35,673 bases of DNA. It comes from JAKVCB01 sp963578605 (lineage in GTDB: Bacteria; Planctomycetota; Planctomycetia; Pirellulales; Lacipirellulaceae). The notes below the pieces were generated by a model that was given only the letters and a program-made list of their open reading frames with translations, was not told the DNA's origin and searched no databases. The stretch spans positions 1-35,673 of the forward strand of contig CAUZEA010000057.1 of NCBI GenBank assembly GCA_963578605.1, in the 5' to 3' direction. Made by a program: the position numbers and the translations under genes. Below, one piece after another: positions 7,133-16,600 of this stretch. The first letter of the stretch is position 1, and every line of letters begins with the position of its first letter.

Positions 7133-9217
7133 TTGGCCAATATGTTGCGAAGGTTGTTTACCGCTGGCAGGCGTAACGCAGGGTTTTTAGTACCCAGACA
7201 GGGTACTACCCGCGCCAGCTGGAGGTGCGCTGCGACCTGGATTGCGCTGTCAACTGCCTCATGGTCGTTGGCGCAGGGGGTGTATCCTAAGACGTCACCC
7301 CCTCCCGAGATGCCCGAGGCAATTTACTGGAAGCAGACCCGCTTTATGATTCCGTACCAGTGGTCTGCACCAGGGGGTCTCTCCGCAGCGCAGTCTGTGA
7401 GGTTGTTCATATCAAAAGATCGTGGCCAGATCTGGCAACCTCTTAGTGAAGCCAAGGCGAACGTCCGCGGGTTTACCTATCATGCCGGGCAAGATGGTGA
7501 GTTTTGGTTCTCAATCCGCACAATCGATTCCTTGGGACGTGCCTGGCCAAATGAACCTTACCGTCCGGAATTGCGGGTGATTGTCGATACGACTTTTCCT
7601 CAGATTGAGGAACTTGGAGGTGTGATTACCTCCGATCGCGTACTCGATATCTACTGCAAAGCAACGGATCTGAACCTCAAGCCAAGCGAGACAAGAATTC
7701 AGCTGAGGGCCGATCAAAGTGAATCGTGGCAGCAGGTGACCGTCATACCCGAGCCAACGGGTGCGGTCGGAACAATGGTGGTGCGCGCCAGCTGGCAAGT
7801 ACCGTCGGGAACCGCACGGATTTTATTGCGGGCCGAAGTCTATGATAAAGCTGGCAATCGCAGTTTTCGGGGAGCCAACCTCATCGTCGCGCAGTCTGAG
7901 GGCCTATCAAAAGACCAGTTTCCGATGATAATTTCGGGCCGCGATCAGCTGCCAGAAAAAGTGGTGCCACGTCACAACTTGAACCGCCTGCCACCGTCAG
8001 TACCTCCAGTTACCAGGCAAATGGCACCGCAGCCGGTTCGTAATCCCTTCGATGCGTTACCAAACGCGACTCTCCCGCCACAGCAAACCTCGCCAGCTTT
8101 GCCTGCCGACAGTATTGCAGCCCGCCGCACAGGTGATGGACCAGTATCCAATCCCAATAGTTGGCAACCGTCCCCCTCGACAAGACATGTTGCCGGGCGG
8201 GGAATGGTCCCCGTCACGCCGCAACCGTGGCCTGCAGACTCGCAGGCCCGCGAATCGTTTGCCGAATTGACAACTCCCTTCAACACGGCAAGACGCGAAC
8301 CGGAGGTGGTTTATGAACCTTCCAGCGGGCCCTCGAAGTGGCCCGACCTTCGTAACCGCCCCAACATGGCTTTGGCTTCCAACCCACGGAGGGTATCCAG
8401 CTTGCCACAAACCCCTTCCACCCTACCGCGTAGTGAGAACTCGGGAATTGCGAACAACGTGGTCGACCCACTCGTCGCCTCGTTTTCCGGGGGTAGGGGT
8501 TCTACGACCAACACACCGCCGACAGAGCTGAGTCATGTAAAGAGTTTGTTTGGTCAAGAATTGCCCCCGGGGGTCGAGCCGCGGATGGTTAGTTCGCGAA
8601 CCTTCGACCTCGACTACGCCTTGGAGTCAGCAGGCCAGTGGGGTGTATCTCGCGTTGAGCTTTGGGGGACCCGTGACGGCGGAAAAACGTGGCGAAACTA
8701 CGCCCTGGACGACGACAATCGCAGCCCGCTGCGGGTTCGTGTCGAAGGGGAGGGACTTTATGGATTCCGGCTTGTTGCTCGAAGTACCGGAGTCCTTGCG
8801 GCGGTCGGTCCGCAACCTGGCGACCCCCCAGAGCTTTGGGTTGCGGTCGATATGGAAGTTCCCCGCACTGAATTGCTTTCCGTACAACAAGGGGTGGGCA
8901 ATGTATCGGACCACCTCGTGATTCGCTGGCGCGTCGAAGACAGCAACCTGGAGTCACAGCCAATTGCCCTCTTTTACAGTAGTCGTGCTGGTGGACCCTG
9001 GTCCGCCGTGGCAACCGGTTTAGAGAACACGGGGGAATACGCCTGGAGGCTCGACCGCCACTTGCCCGGTCGGTTCTATCTGCGTCTTGAAGCACGCGAT
9101 CTGGCTGGCAACGTCGCGAGTTATCAGACCCCACAGCCAATCGTGCTGAATCGGGCTCAGCCCACGGTTCGCCTTCGCGGTGTGCATATGCCGGGGGCTT
9201 CCTCGGGGGTTGAATGA
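7133..9217 (+). CDS. Large secreted beta-rich protein with two repeated modules
   Basis: A 694-residue protein with an N-terminal signal sequence (basic start, then WIALSTASWSLAQG, cleavage near 48); ATG 7142 is an alternative start. Two similar parts are separated by a Pro/Ser/Thr/Gln-rich linker of about 200 residues (roughly 270-475). Each part has a first domain with an Asp-box-like turn (KDRGQIWQPL at 95-104; TRDGGKTWRNY in the second half), then a strand ending in DGEFWFSIRT or GEGLYGFRLVARS, and a second domain led by a VDTTFPQIEEL/VDMEVPRTELL strand with the shared D.NL pattern and an ending like DKAGN/DLAGN. This points to paired immunoglobulin-like or beta-propeller-blade folds on the outside of the cell. 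I recall similar proteins in planctomycetes but cannot name the family. Function is unknown. Confidence 0.8.
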   Translation: MANMLRRLFTAGRRNAGFLVPRQGTTRASWRCAATWIALSTASWSLAQGVYPKTSPPPEMPEAIYWKQTRFMIPYQWSAPGGLSAAQSVRLFISKDRGQIWQPLSEAKANVRGFTYHAGQDGEFWFSIRTIDSLGRAWPNEPYRPELRVIVDTTFPQIEELGGVITSDRVLDIYCKATDLNLKPSETRIQLRADQSESWQQVTVIPEPTGAVGTMVVRASWQVPSGTARILLRAEVYDKAGNRSFRGANLIVAQSEGLSKDQFPMIISGRDQLPEKVVPRHNLNRLPPSVPPVTRQMAPQPVRNPFDALPNATLPPQQTSPALPADSIAARRTGDGPVSNPNSWQPSPSTRHVAGRGMVPVTPQPWPADSQARESFAELTTPFNTARREPEVVYEPSSGPSKWPDLRNRPNMALASNPRRVSSLPQTPSTLPRSENSGIANNVVDPLVASFSGGRGSTTNTPPTELSHVKSLFGQELPPGVEPRMVSSRTFDLDYALESAGQWGVSRVELWGTRDGGKTWRNYALDDDNRSPLRVRVEGEGLYGFRLVARSTGVLAAVGPQPGDPPELWVAVDMEVPRTELLSVQQGVGNVSDHLVIRWRVEDSNLESQPIALFYSSRAGGPWSAVATGLENTGEYAWRLDRHLPGRFYLRLEARDLAGNVASYQTPQPIVLNRAQPTVRLRGVHMPGASSGVE

Positions 9218-9378
9218 GCTTTCTCGCTGGGCTTTAGCCCGCGCGGCACGATGGTGTCGCTTTCCACCCCGATCTCTAGTGGTTTGTCTCGGTTCGCCGT
9301 GCCGCGTCTTACCGACCGAAGGAGAAACTCCCTACAGGACTTGTGGTATGGGCTCGCTGCCGGACACAATGGCGTGGT

Positions 9379-10482
9379 ATGGCTAAATCTTCTACTGTCA
9401 GTGCCCTCGATTTCCTTTCGGCTGCCTCCAAGTACGAGGTCAAGCCCGTGTGCGCTGTTTACGGTGACGAGGCCTTTCTCAAACGGGAAGTGCTGACGAC
9501 GCTGCGTGCGCTGGTCCTTGGTGGAAACGATCGTGAATTCTCACTCAAAACCGTCTTGGGCAAAAATACAGAATGGCGTGACGTCCGCGATGCGCTCGCG
9601 ATGGTATCGCTTTTTGGGAGTGGGCAGCCATTGGTGATCGTCGAAGAGGCAGATCCATTTGTCACTCGCTATCGGAGTGAACTGGAAGATTATGCCGCAA
9701 AACCGAGCGGTGGTGTGCTCGTCCTGGAGGTCAAAAGTTGGCCGGGAAATACGCGGCTTGCCAAAGCTGTTGCAAAACTCGGCCTGCCGCTCGAATGCAA
9801 AGCACCCAGCGAACGCCGTGCCAAGAGGTGGCTTGCCGATTGGGCCAAACGCCGCCATCGGGTCCAATTGGATGTTGGTGCCGCCGATGCGCTTTGGGAA
9901 TTGCTTCCACCAGAACTTGGCATTCTGCAGCAAGAGATTGCCAAACTAGCCCCGCTGACCAGCGAGGACAAAACCATCACCCTGGAACTGGTGCAGCAGC
10001 ACGTCGGTGGTTGGCGAACTCGCACCACCTGGGAAATGATCGATGCGGTGGCATATGGTGATGCCAGCACTGCATTGGAGCAACTCGACCGCTTGATCAC
10101 GTCAGGCGAACAACCGATCGGGCTGCTTGGTCAAATGGCCGCTACCTTGCGGCGGTTTGCGACTGCTACCCAGATTATCGAGCAGGCGGAACGTGCTGGC
10201 AGACGGGTCACCTTGCGATCCGCACTTCAGCGTGCGGGATTCCGCTCATTCAAACTTGCCGAGGCAGAGCGACAGCTTCGTCAGCTGGGACGCGGCCGGG
10301 CACCACAACTCCACCAGTGGTTGCTGTCAGCCGACCTTGCCATGAAAAGTCACAATTCAGACCGCGGTCGCGCCCGCATCGAACTGGAAAGCCTCATCGG
10401 GCGACTTTCGGCTGCTGCTGGCAAAGCTCCCTCGCCAGCGCGTAATGTCCCTCTGGTCAAACCGACTTTGAGTGAGGTTTGA
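9379..10482 (+). CDS. holA: DNA polymerase III subunit delta
   Basis: The delta subunit of the clamp loader, which opens the beta sliding clamp during DNA replication. It has 367 residues from ATG 9379, near the usual 330-350; the frame extends to 9343, but the preceding codons do not match the family. Visible family features: the N-terminal core strand with the loss-of-Walker-A type turn (VCAVYGDEAFLKREVL, about residues 19-34), a middle strand LVIVEEADPFV, the CKAPSERRAKRWL helix, a lid helix region with ELGILQQEIAKLA, and the C-terminal all-alpha collar domain (GEQPIGLLGQMAATLRRF, then QLGRGRAPQLHQWLLSADLAMK). HolA lacks ATPase activity, which fits the absence of a Walker A motif. It lies 161 bases after the exported protein and 145 bases before a lipoprotein gene on the same strand. 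Confidence 0.93.
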   Translation: MAKSSTVSALDFLSAASKYEVKPVCAVYGDEAFLKREVLTTLRALVLGGNDREFSLKTVLGKNTEWRDVRDALAMVSLFGSGQPLVIVEEADPFVTRYRSELEDYAAKPSGGVLVLEVKSWPGNTRLAKAVAKLGLPLECKAPSERRAKRWLADWAKRRHRVQLDVGAADALWELLPPELGILQQEIAKLAPLTSEDKTITLELVQQHVGGWRTRTTWEMIDAVAYGDASTALEQLDRLITSGEQPIGLLGQMAATLRRFATATQIIEQAERAGRRVTLRSALQRAGFRSFKLAEAERQLRQLGRGRAPQLHQWLLSADLAMKSHNSDRGRARIELESLIGRLSAAAGKAPSPARNVPLVKPTLSEV

Positions 10483-10627
10483 CCAAAAGTGATGTTGTCG
10501 ATTCGGTCAGGCGAATTCTGTCTTGTGTTACTGCGGATGGTTTCGCTACTATCACCCCGCTCTTCACCCTTTACGCATGCAATCCTGGCATGGTCTGCCG
10601 ACAGTCCGGGCCGCGATCACTTATCTT

Positions 10628-12067
10628 ATGGCTTCGATCTACCGCACTACGTTTGTGGCAGTTTCTACCTCTGTTTGGCTACTGGTCACTGGTTGCCAGA
10701 TACCACTTTTTCGGCACGCTTTGCCCACGGCTGATACTCTGGCCCAACCAACAGTGACTGCTGAAGTTTCCGGCAAGATCGAATCAAAGACCTCAACTGC
10801 ACCGATAACTCATGAACAGGTGATGGCTCAGGTGCTCGACGAACTTGAGCAAGTGCGGGCGATTGATGCTACGGCGCAAAAACGGTTGCTCGCTGACTTG
10901 AAGAAAACCCCGCTGGAAGACTGGCCGTTGGTCGTGGACCAATTCTACTCCGGGCTTCGATATCGTGAACAACTGAGGGCTCGTTCCCCGATGGAGGCCA
11001 TTGCCAAAGAGGTGTCCTCAGAACGGAAATCCGCGAACGAACCATTGGTTCAAAGCGGGGAAAGCGTTGACCGCCAGCCGCAGGCTGGCGTCGATCCTGA
11101 TGTCCCCCCACACAGCGTGCCTGGTATCCACGGTGGTTTGCCCGAAACCGTTTTGGAACCAACCACATTGGTCACAGCGGATCCGCCGGTATCGCCCCCT
11201 CCATCGGATACCACGGAAACACGGTTTGCAAAGCCAACTGGCTCAGCGGCGATCCTGGCAAGTCACACAACGCCAGTTGCAACGTTGGCTGTCAAACGTC
11301 TTCCCGGGCCCCTTTCGGTGCCGAAGACCGATACCGGGCAAAGCAAGCCTCAAAAAGGCGTTCTCTGGGAGCAACAGCTCGCTACCGCGTTGGAAAGCTT
11401 TGCCAGGCAGGTACCTGAACCCCTGGGGACAACTCAGGACGTCCCCGCACTCGCACGGTTCAAGCTCATGCAGTTAGCGGCGGGTCAACCCGATGCTGCC
11501 CCCGAAAGGGTGCCTGGCATGTCTCCCACAGATCATGACTATTGGTCCGGACAGCTGTTTGCCCTCGCGACCGATCCCGCTTCAGCCATGGACTCCAAGC
11601 ATCGAGCCACCGCTGCGTCGCACCAATTGGAAAAAGTCTTGATCCATCTCCGCGAGCAGGCTGCACTTTCGGTTCGCAATCTTGCATTTTGCACCAAAGT
11701 TTATGACTACGGAGCGTACGAGGAGTATGCCGAGTCACGATTCCAGGCAGGAAAACAGCTGTCTTTGTACGCTGAAGTTGAAAACTTTCAGAGTTGTATG
11801 ACCGACCGAGGTTACTTCACTTCACTTGCGTCGAGCTATGAACTGCTCGACGAAAAAGGGATCCATGTCGATCGTGGTGAATTCCCCTCGGTTGAGGATT
11901 ATTGTCGAAATCGCCGCCGCGATTTTCACATCGAATACGGTTTGTCGCTTCCCGAGCAAATTGCGGCGGGCAACTACCGATTACAACTGACGATCAAAGA
12001 TAATCTGAGCAACAAAACTGGGCAGAATGTAATTGAGTTCGAGGTGGCAGGTCACCCGGCTGAGTAA
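10628..12067 (+). CDS. Predicted lipoprotein of unknown function
   Basis: ATG 10628 is chosen because it gives a clean lipoprotein signal: a hydrophobic helix ending in the lipobox LVTGC, with Cys23 as the lipid-anchored residue. The frame is open upstream to 10523, but those residues do not look like a signal sequence. The mature chain of about 457 residues has an alpha-helical stretch (roughly 50-115), a Ser/Thr/Pro-rich linker (about 125-230) and a C-terminal half with likely mixed alpha/beta structure: a helix HLREQAALSVRNLAFCTKVY, then paired strands (AGKQLSLYAEVENFQS; NYRLQLTIKDNLSNKTG) that look like a beta-sandwich ending in IEFEVAG. No catalytic motif was recognised. It converges on the minus-strand gene ending at 12132. 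Its size and style fit a planctomycete envelope lipoprotein. Confidence 0.75.
   Translation: MASIYRTTFVAVSTSVWLLVTGCQIPLFRHALPTADTLAQPTVTAEVSGKIESKTSTAPITHEQVMAQVLDELEQVRAIDATAQKRLLADLKKTPLEDWPLVVDQFYSGLRYREQLRARSPMEAIAKEVSSERKSANEPLVQSGESVDRQPQAGVDPDVPPHSVPGIHGGLPETVLEPTTLVTADPPVSPPPSDTTETRFAKPTGSAAILASHTTPVATLAVKRLPGPLSVPKTDTGQSKPQKGVLWEQQLATALESFARQVPEPLGTTQDVPALARFKLMQLAAGQPDAAPERVPGMSPTDHDYWSGQLFALATDPASAMDSKHRATAASHQLEKVLIHLREQAALSVRNLAFCTKVYDYGAYEEYAESRFQAGKQLSLYAEVENFQSCMTDRGYFTSLASSYELLDEKGIHVDRGEFPSVEDYCRNRRRDFHIEYGLSLPEQIAAGNYRLQLTIKDNLSNKTGQNVIEFEVAGHPAE
11072..11090. repeat. Short perfect inverted repeat inside the lipoprotein gene
   Basis: CGCCAGCC (11072-11079) and GGCTGGCG (11083-11090) around a 3-base loop give an 8-bp stem in the Pro-rich linker region. 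A similar short GC-rich palindrome, CCCGCC/GGCGGG, lies at 81-97 in the first gene. Both are in coding sequence and lack T-runs. Confidence 0.7.
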
Positions 12068-12131
12068 TAGACTGGGGTCACACCATTGATGAACCAACGG
12101 GGAGGGCCTGCTTTCTTCACGCCCGGTTTGT

Positions 12132-13505
12132 TTAGTGTCGCGGGTCGGTGCGGGTGATAATGTCATTGATGCCGGTTTGATTAAATCCTTTGTAACCGTC
12201 GTTGCGCTGGAGTATTTCCAGATGGGAGCCGAGAGCGCCCTCGTTGCGGAATTTGTCGGCCTGTTCCCTGGTAATGAGATTTTGTTTAAGCAATGCATCA
12301 ATGTTTGCAGGAGAAACTCTCCAGATCTCCCCCTGCGTGAATGCTTGCTTTAAATAGGGAAAATCGGTGAACGGAGCCATTGTCTTAATTCCTTCACCTG
12401 CCAGCTGTTTCTGCGATGTATCGAAATCAAACTGGCATTCCAGGTGATGCATGCCGGCTTCAAGAAACGCTTCGCCGTGGAGGCGACACCACAATCCGAC
12501 GGTTCCCAACGCTTCACGCCTGGGAAGCGGAACGTGGGAAAAATCTCCTTGCACTTCGTCCGGCGAAAGGTCGACATCTGCAAACACAACGATGCCGCTG
12601 TCAGGCTGCTCCAGCACCTGGGCTCCCCAGCCAGCTTCCTGACCCGCATAGAATCGTTCCCGGCATTCGAATCCGAGTTCTTCCAGTACGGCGATCAAAT
12701 CGACAAATCGCTCGCGGCTTGAGCGATAGGTATGATGATCGTGATTGGCCCAACCCAAACCCAGTCTTTGCTGGCGGCGATATTGAACACGTGCAGCCTT
12801 GTTTCGACTTTGCCAGTATTCCCGCTCGGCTCGGAAGAAAAGATCGCAGGCCCAGGCCGTACCGATGTCTTTTGCAGCGTTGTGGATCGCCTCGCTTGCT
12901 TTGAGAAAACCGTGATTGTCATTGCCACTCTGACGATTACGAACACGGAAGGTGGCCAGATGATCGGTGGCGGCTTCCATCAATTCCGGTTCCGTCTTGA
13001 CTTTGGTAAAACCTTTGTACCCGTGCCGCTCGACCGCACACACTTCCACGGCTGGTTTCTGATAGACTATAATCAGACGATATGGTCCAGGACTTGGCCA
13101 TCGAAACGGGAGTGTTTCACCGGTCGACCGTCCAGCGGCTGCCATGAAATCGTCAATCGAATCGACCTTGAGCGCTACCCGATTTCGGCTGGCTCCCAAG
13201 CGGAGTGGCGGAAAGAGCCCTGCGGCATGACGCCAGGTGGTGATCGCTTCAGTCTCGCTTGCTTCGAAGGTAAAACCGCTGGCTGACAATTTGTTGGCCA
13301 ACGCATCGTTGACGGGCAGTTCGAGATGGTCGATCCAATCGACCAGTCTTGTGCCGGTTTGCTCCTGTAAGTTTCTTTCCAGCGATGCAAGTTTCGGGAT
13401 TTTTTGACAGTATTTTTTCAGGATGAGATCCAGGAGCCGGGCTGCCTCAGGCTGTGGCTGCCAGTTGAACTCAGGTGGTTCGAGGCTCTTGGTATCGGAA
13501 GTCAT
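12132..13505 (-). CDS. Hypothetical protein with possible VOC-like segment
   Basis: A 457-residue cytoplasmic-looking protein with no signal peptide and no membrane helix. ATG 13505 is the first start in the frame. I do not recognise the family. The N-terminal half has an Asn/Arg-rich region with NRVALKVDSIDDFMAA and strands such as PYRLIIVYQKPAVEVCAV. The middle segment GWANHDHHTYRSSRERF, then LIAVLEELGFECRERFY and GWGAQVLEQPDSGIVVFADV, has a His-rich strand, a helix and a strand, as in one beta-alpha-beta unit of the vicinal-oxygen-chelate fold, where His and Glu bind metal. That link is weak. Two segments share the pattern GYKGF (HGYKGFTKVKTEP and NDGYKGFNQTGIN, near the C terminus). A 3-residue TATATT-like -10 box is not backed by a -35 box. 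It converges on the lipoprotein gene (stops 64 bases apart) and follows metH. Confidence 0.6.
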   Translation of the reverse strand: MTSDTKSLEPPEFNWQPQPEAARLLDLILKKYCQKIPKLASLERNLQEQTGTRLVDWIDHLELPVNDALANKLSASGFTFEASETEAITTWRHAAGLFPPLRLGASRNRVALKVDSIDDFMAAAGRSTGETLPFRWPSPGPYRLIIVYQKPAVEVCAVERHGYKGFTKVKTEPELMEAATDHLATFRVRNRQSGNDNHGFLKASEAIHNAAKDIGTAWACDLFFRAEREYWQSRNKAARVQYRRQQRLGLGWANHDHHTYRSSRERFVDLIAVLEELGFECRERFYAGQEAGWGAQVLEQPDSGIVVFADVDLSPDEVQGDFSHVPLPRREALGTVGLWCRLHGEAFLEAGMHHLECQFDFDTSQKQLAGEGIKTMAPFTDFPYLKQAFTQGEIWRVSPANIDALLKQNLITREQADKFRNEGALGSHLEILQRNDGYKGFNQTGINDIITRTDPRH

Positions 13506-13671
13506 GGGGATTTTTCAAAGTTTCCAGGCAGTCCGGTCAGGAAGTCACGTTACCGTAAGGAACGATCCCTGCCAGTGATTGTAGGCAGAATATAACAGCA
13601 TGGCACGATGCTACCACCGTGTTACCACTGTATTTTGTAAAGCAGTCCTCAGAAAGCATGCTTGGTCCTGG

Positions 13672-16600
13672 TCACGCCGGCGGTTCAGGGGTGATCTCGT
13701 AACCGAGATTCGTAGACAGCCACCGCTCTGTTTCATCAATGGTTTGGCCTTTACGGCGGGCATATTCTTCGATTTGGTCCTTCAGGAGTCGATCCACGGC
13801 AAAATAGCGGGCCTCTGGGTGGGCGAAATAAAAGCCCGAGACGCTCGCCGCTGGATACATTGCATAGTGTTCCGTAAGGGTAATGCCGATGGCAGTAGTC
13901 GAGTCGAGCAGCTCGAACAGAGTTGCTTTTTCGGTATGGTCCGGTTGAGCCGGGTAGCCCGGCGCGGGTCGGATTCCTCGGTATTTTTTCGCAATCAATG
14001 CTTCGCCTGTGGGCTGTTCCTGCTGGCCAAATCCCCAAGTGCAGCGGGCTTGCAAGTGGAGATATTCGGCAAATGCCTCCGCGAGTCGGTCGGCAAGTGA
14101 TTTCACCAAAATTGAATTGTAATCATCCAGCTTGGCATCAAATTGAGCAGAAAGTTCATCGCAACCCAAACCCGCTGTGACCGCGAAGCCCCCCAAATAA
14201 TCTTTCCGACCGCTGCCGGTCGGTGCGATGAAATCAGCCAAGCTGAAAAAGTGATCTTGTCCCTTGCGCTCCCATTGTTGTCGCAGAGTGTGCAGCCGAC
14301 AGCGTTCTTCGGTTCGCGAGTTATCCACATAGACGACAATGTCATCACCTTCGCTGGCTACTGGCCAGAAGCCATAACTTCCTTTGGCGGTCAGGAGTTT
14401 GTCTTGAACAATGTGGTCGAGGATTGTTTGGGCATCATTAAAGAGTTTCCGCGCAGCTTCTCCCAGTTTGGGGTCATCCAGGATCTTTGGGTATTTGCCA
14501 CGTAGTTCCCAAGTGAGAAAGAATGGCGACCAGTCGATGTAACTGAGAAGTTTCTCAAGGGGCAGGTCTTCCAGGACACGTGTGCCAAGGAATTCGGGAA
14601 TCGGGATATCTACCGTGTCCCAGTTGGTGGTAAACCGTCGCTTCAAGGCCTCCTTGTACGGGACCAGCCTTGCAGTCTGACGGTTCTGGTATGAGGCAAC
14701 GAGTTGTTTCTGGAGCTTCCTGTTCGCTGATTCAAAGCCTGGTCGCGAATCAGAATTGATCAGTTGTTTCACAACGGAAACCGAGCGCGAGGCATCGAGC
14801 ACATGGGTAACGCTTGTTGTATAGCACGGCGCGATTTTCAAGGCTGTGTGTTTTGCACTCGTGGTGGCGCCTCCAATCAACAGTGGCAGGTCGCACCCGG
14901 TTCGCTGCAGTTCGCTGGCGACATGCGCCATCTCATCAAGACTAGGCGTGATCAGTCCCGAAAGGCCTATTATGTCAGCCCCTTGATTACGGGCTGATTC
15001 GAGGATCGTTTCGGCAGCGACCATGACGCCAAGGTCAATGACTTCAAAGTTATTACAACCCAGCACAACCCCCACGATGTTCTTACCAATATCGTGGACA
15101 TCGCCCTTGACCGTAGCGAGGACGAGTTTTCCGCGACTTTTACGAGCCGCACCCGTGGCGAGCTTCTCTGCCTCCAAAAAAGGTGTGAGGTAGGCGACTG
15201 CTTTCTTCATCACGCGCGCCGATTTAACGACTTGCGGAAGAAACATTTTTCCTGCGCCGAACAAATCGCCCACGGTATTCATGCCGCGCATCATGGGACC
15301 CTCGATGATTTCGAGGCAGGTCCGATATTTCTGGCGGGCTTCTTCGGCATCTTCTTCTATGTGCTTGACGATACCTTTCAGTAACGCGTGTTCGAGCCGC
15401 TCTTCAACCGTGCCGTTCCGCCAAACACCGTCGGTGTTGGCCAACGTCTTCCCCTGGCCTTTCACATGTACGGCATATTCGACCAGACGGTCGGTGGCGT
15501 CGGGGCGACGATTCCAAAGCACATCTTCGACCATTTCACGGAGTTGTGGTTCGATCTCGTCATAAACGATCAATTGGCCGGCATTAACGATTCCCATATC
15601 CATACCAGCTTTTATCGCTCGATAGAGAAATGCCGAGTGCATGGCTTGACGAACAACCTCATTGCCGCGGAACGAGAATGAAATGTTCGACACGCCACCG
15701 GAGATGTGGGCACCAGGACAGCTTTGCTTGATTTGGCGAGCCGCTTCGACAAAGTTAATCGCGTAGTCGTTATGCTCCGCCAACCCCGTTGCTACCGTGA
15801 GAATATTGGGGTCGAAGATAATGTCTTCGGGTGGCAATCCCACCTGTTCAGTAAGTAGCTGAAATGCCCGCTGACAAATTGCGACGCGGTCATCTACCTC
15901 GGTGGCCTGTCCTGTTTCGTCAAAAGCCATCACGACGACTGCTGCCCCGTACCGATGGCAAAGTTGGGCCCGGTGGAGAAATTCTTCCGCGCCATCTTTC
16001 AGGCTGATGGAATTAGCGATACCCTTCCCCTGAAGGCTTTTGAGTCCCACCTCGATGACCGACCACTTGCTGCTATCGATCATGACAGGAACTGTGGCGA
16101 TGTCATTTTCCCCCGCGATGAGCCGCAGAAATCGGGTCATTTCGGCTTCGCTATCCAAAAGCCCTTCGTCCATGTTGATGTCGATGACATTCGCCCCCCC
16201 TGCGACTTGCCCGCGCGCGACCTCGACGGCCTCATCGTATTTTTCTTCCGCAATCAGGCGAGCGAATTTTCTCGACCCGGTGACATTGGTCCGCTCTCCT
16301 ATCATCAAAAAATTGCTGTCTGGTCGCAAATTCAGAGGGCGAGTTCCGCTCAAGCGAAGCTGCCGGGTTACGGTCGTTCGTTGATGCGGCGCCAGTTTTG
16401 CGACCTTTTCGGCAATCGCTCGAATGTGTGCTGGTGTGGTTCCACAACACCCACCCAGAATGTTTACCCAGCCTCGCTCGGCAAACTCACCGACAATTTG
16501 CGTCATGGCGCTGGGAGTCAGGTCATATTGCCCCATTTCGTTCGGTAGCCCGGCATTGGGATGGCAACTCACAAACGATGTTGCGACCTGCTGAAGCCGC

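Noticed and set aside
8589..9140. Minus-strand 183-codon frame opposite the exported protein
   Set aside because: It is Arg/Pro/Gly-rich shadow sequence with no family features.
9229..9240. GGGCT-TT-AGCCC hairpin after the large exported protein gene
   Set aside because: The stem is only five bases with a 2-base loop and no T-run, which is too weak to call a terminator.
15955..16548. Plus-strand 197-codon frame over metH
   Set aside because: It is antisense to the conserved pterin-binding domain of MetH.
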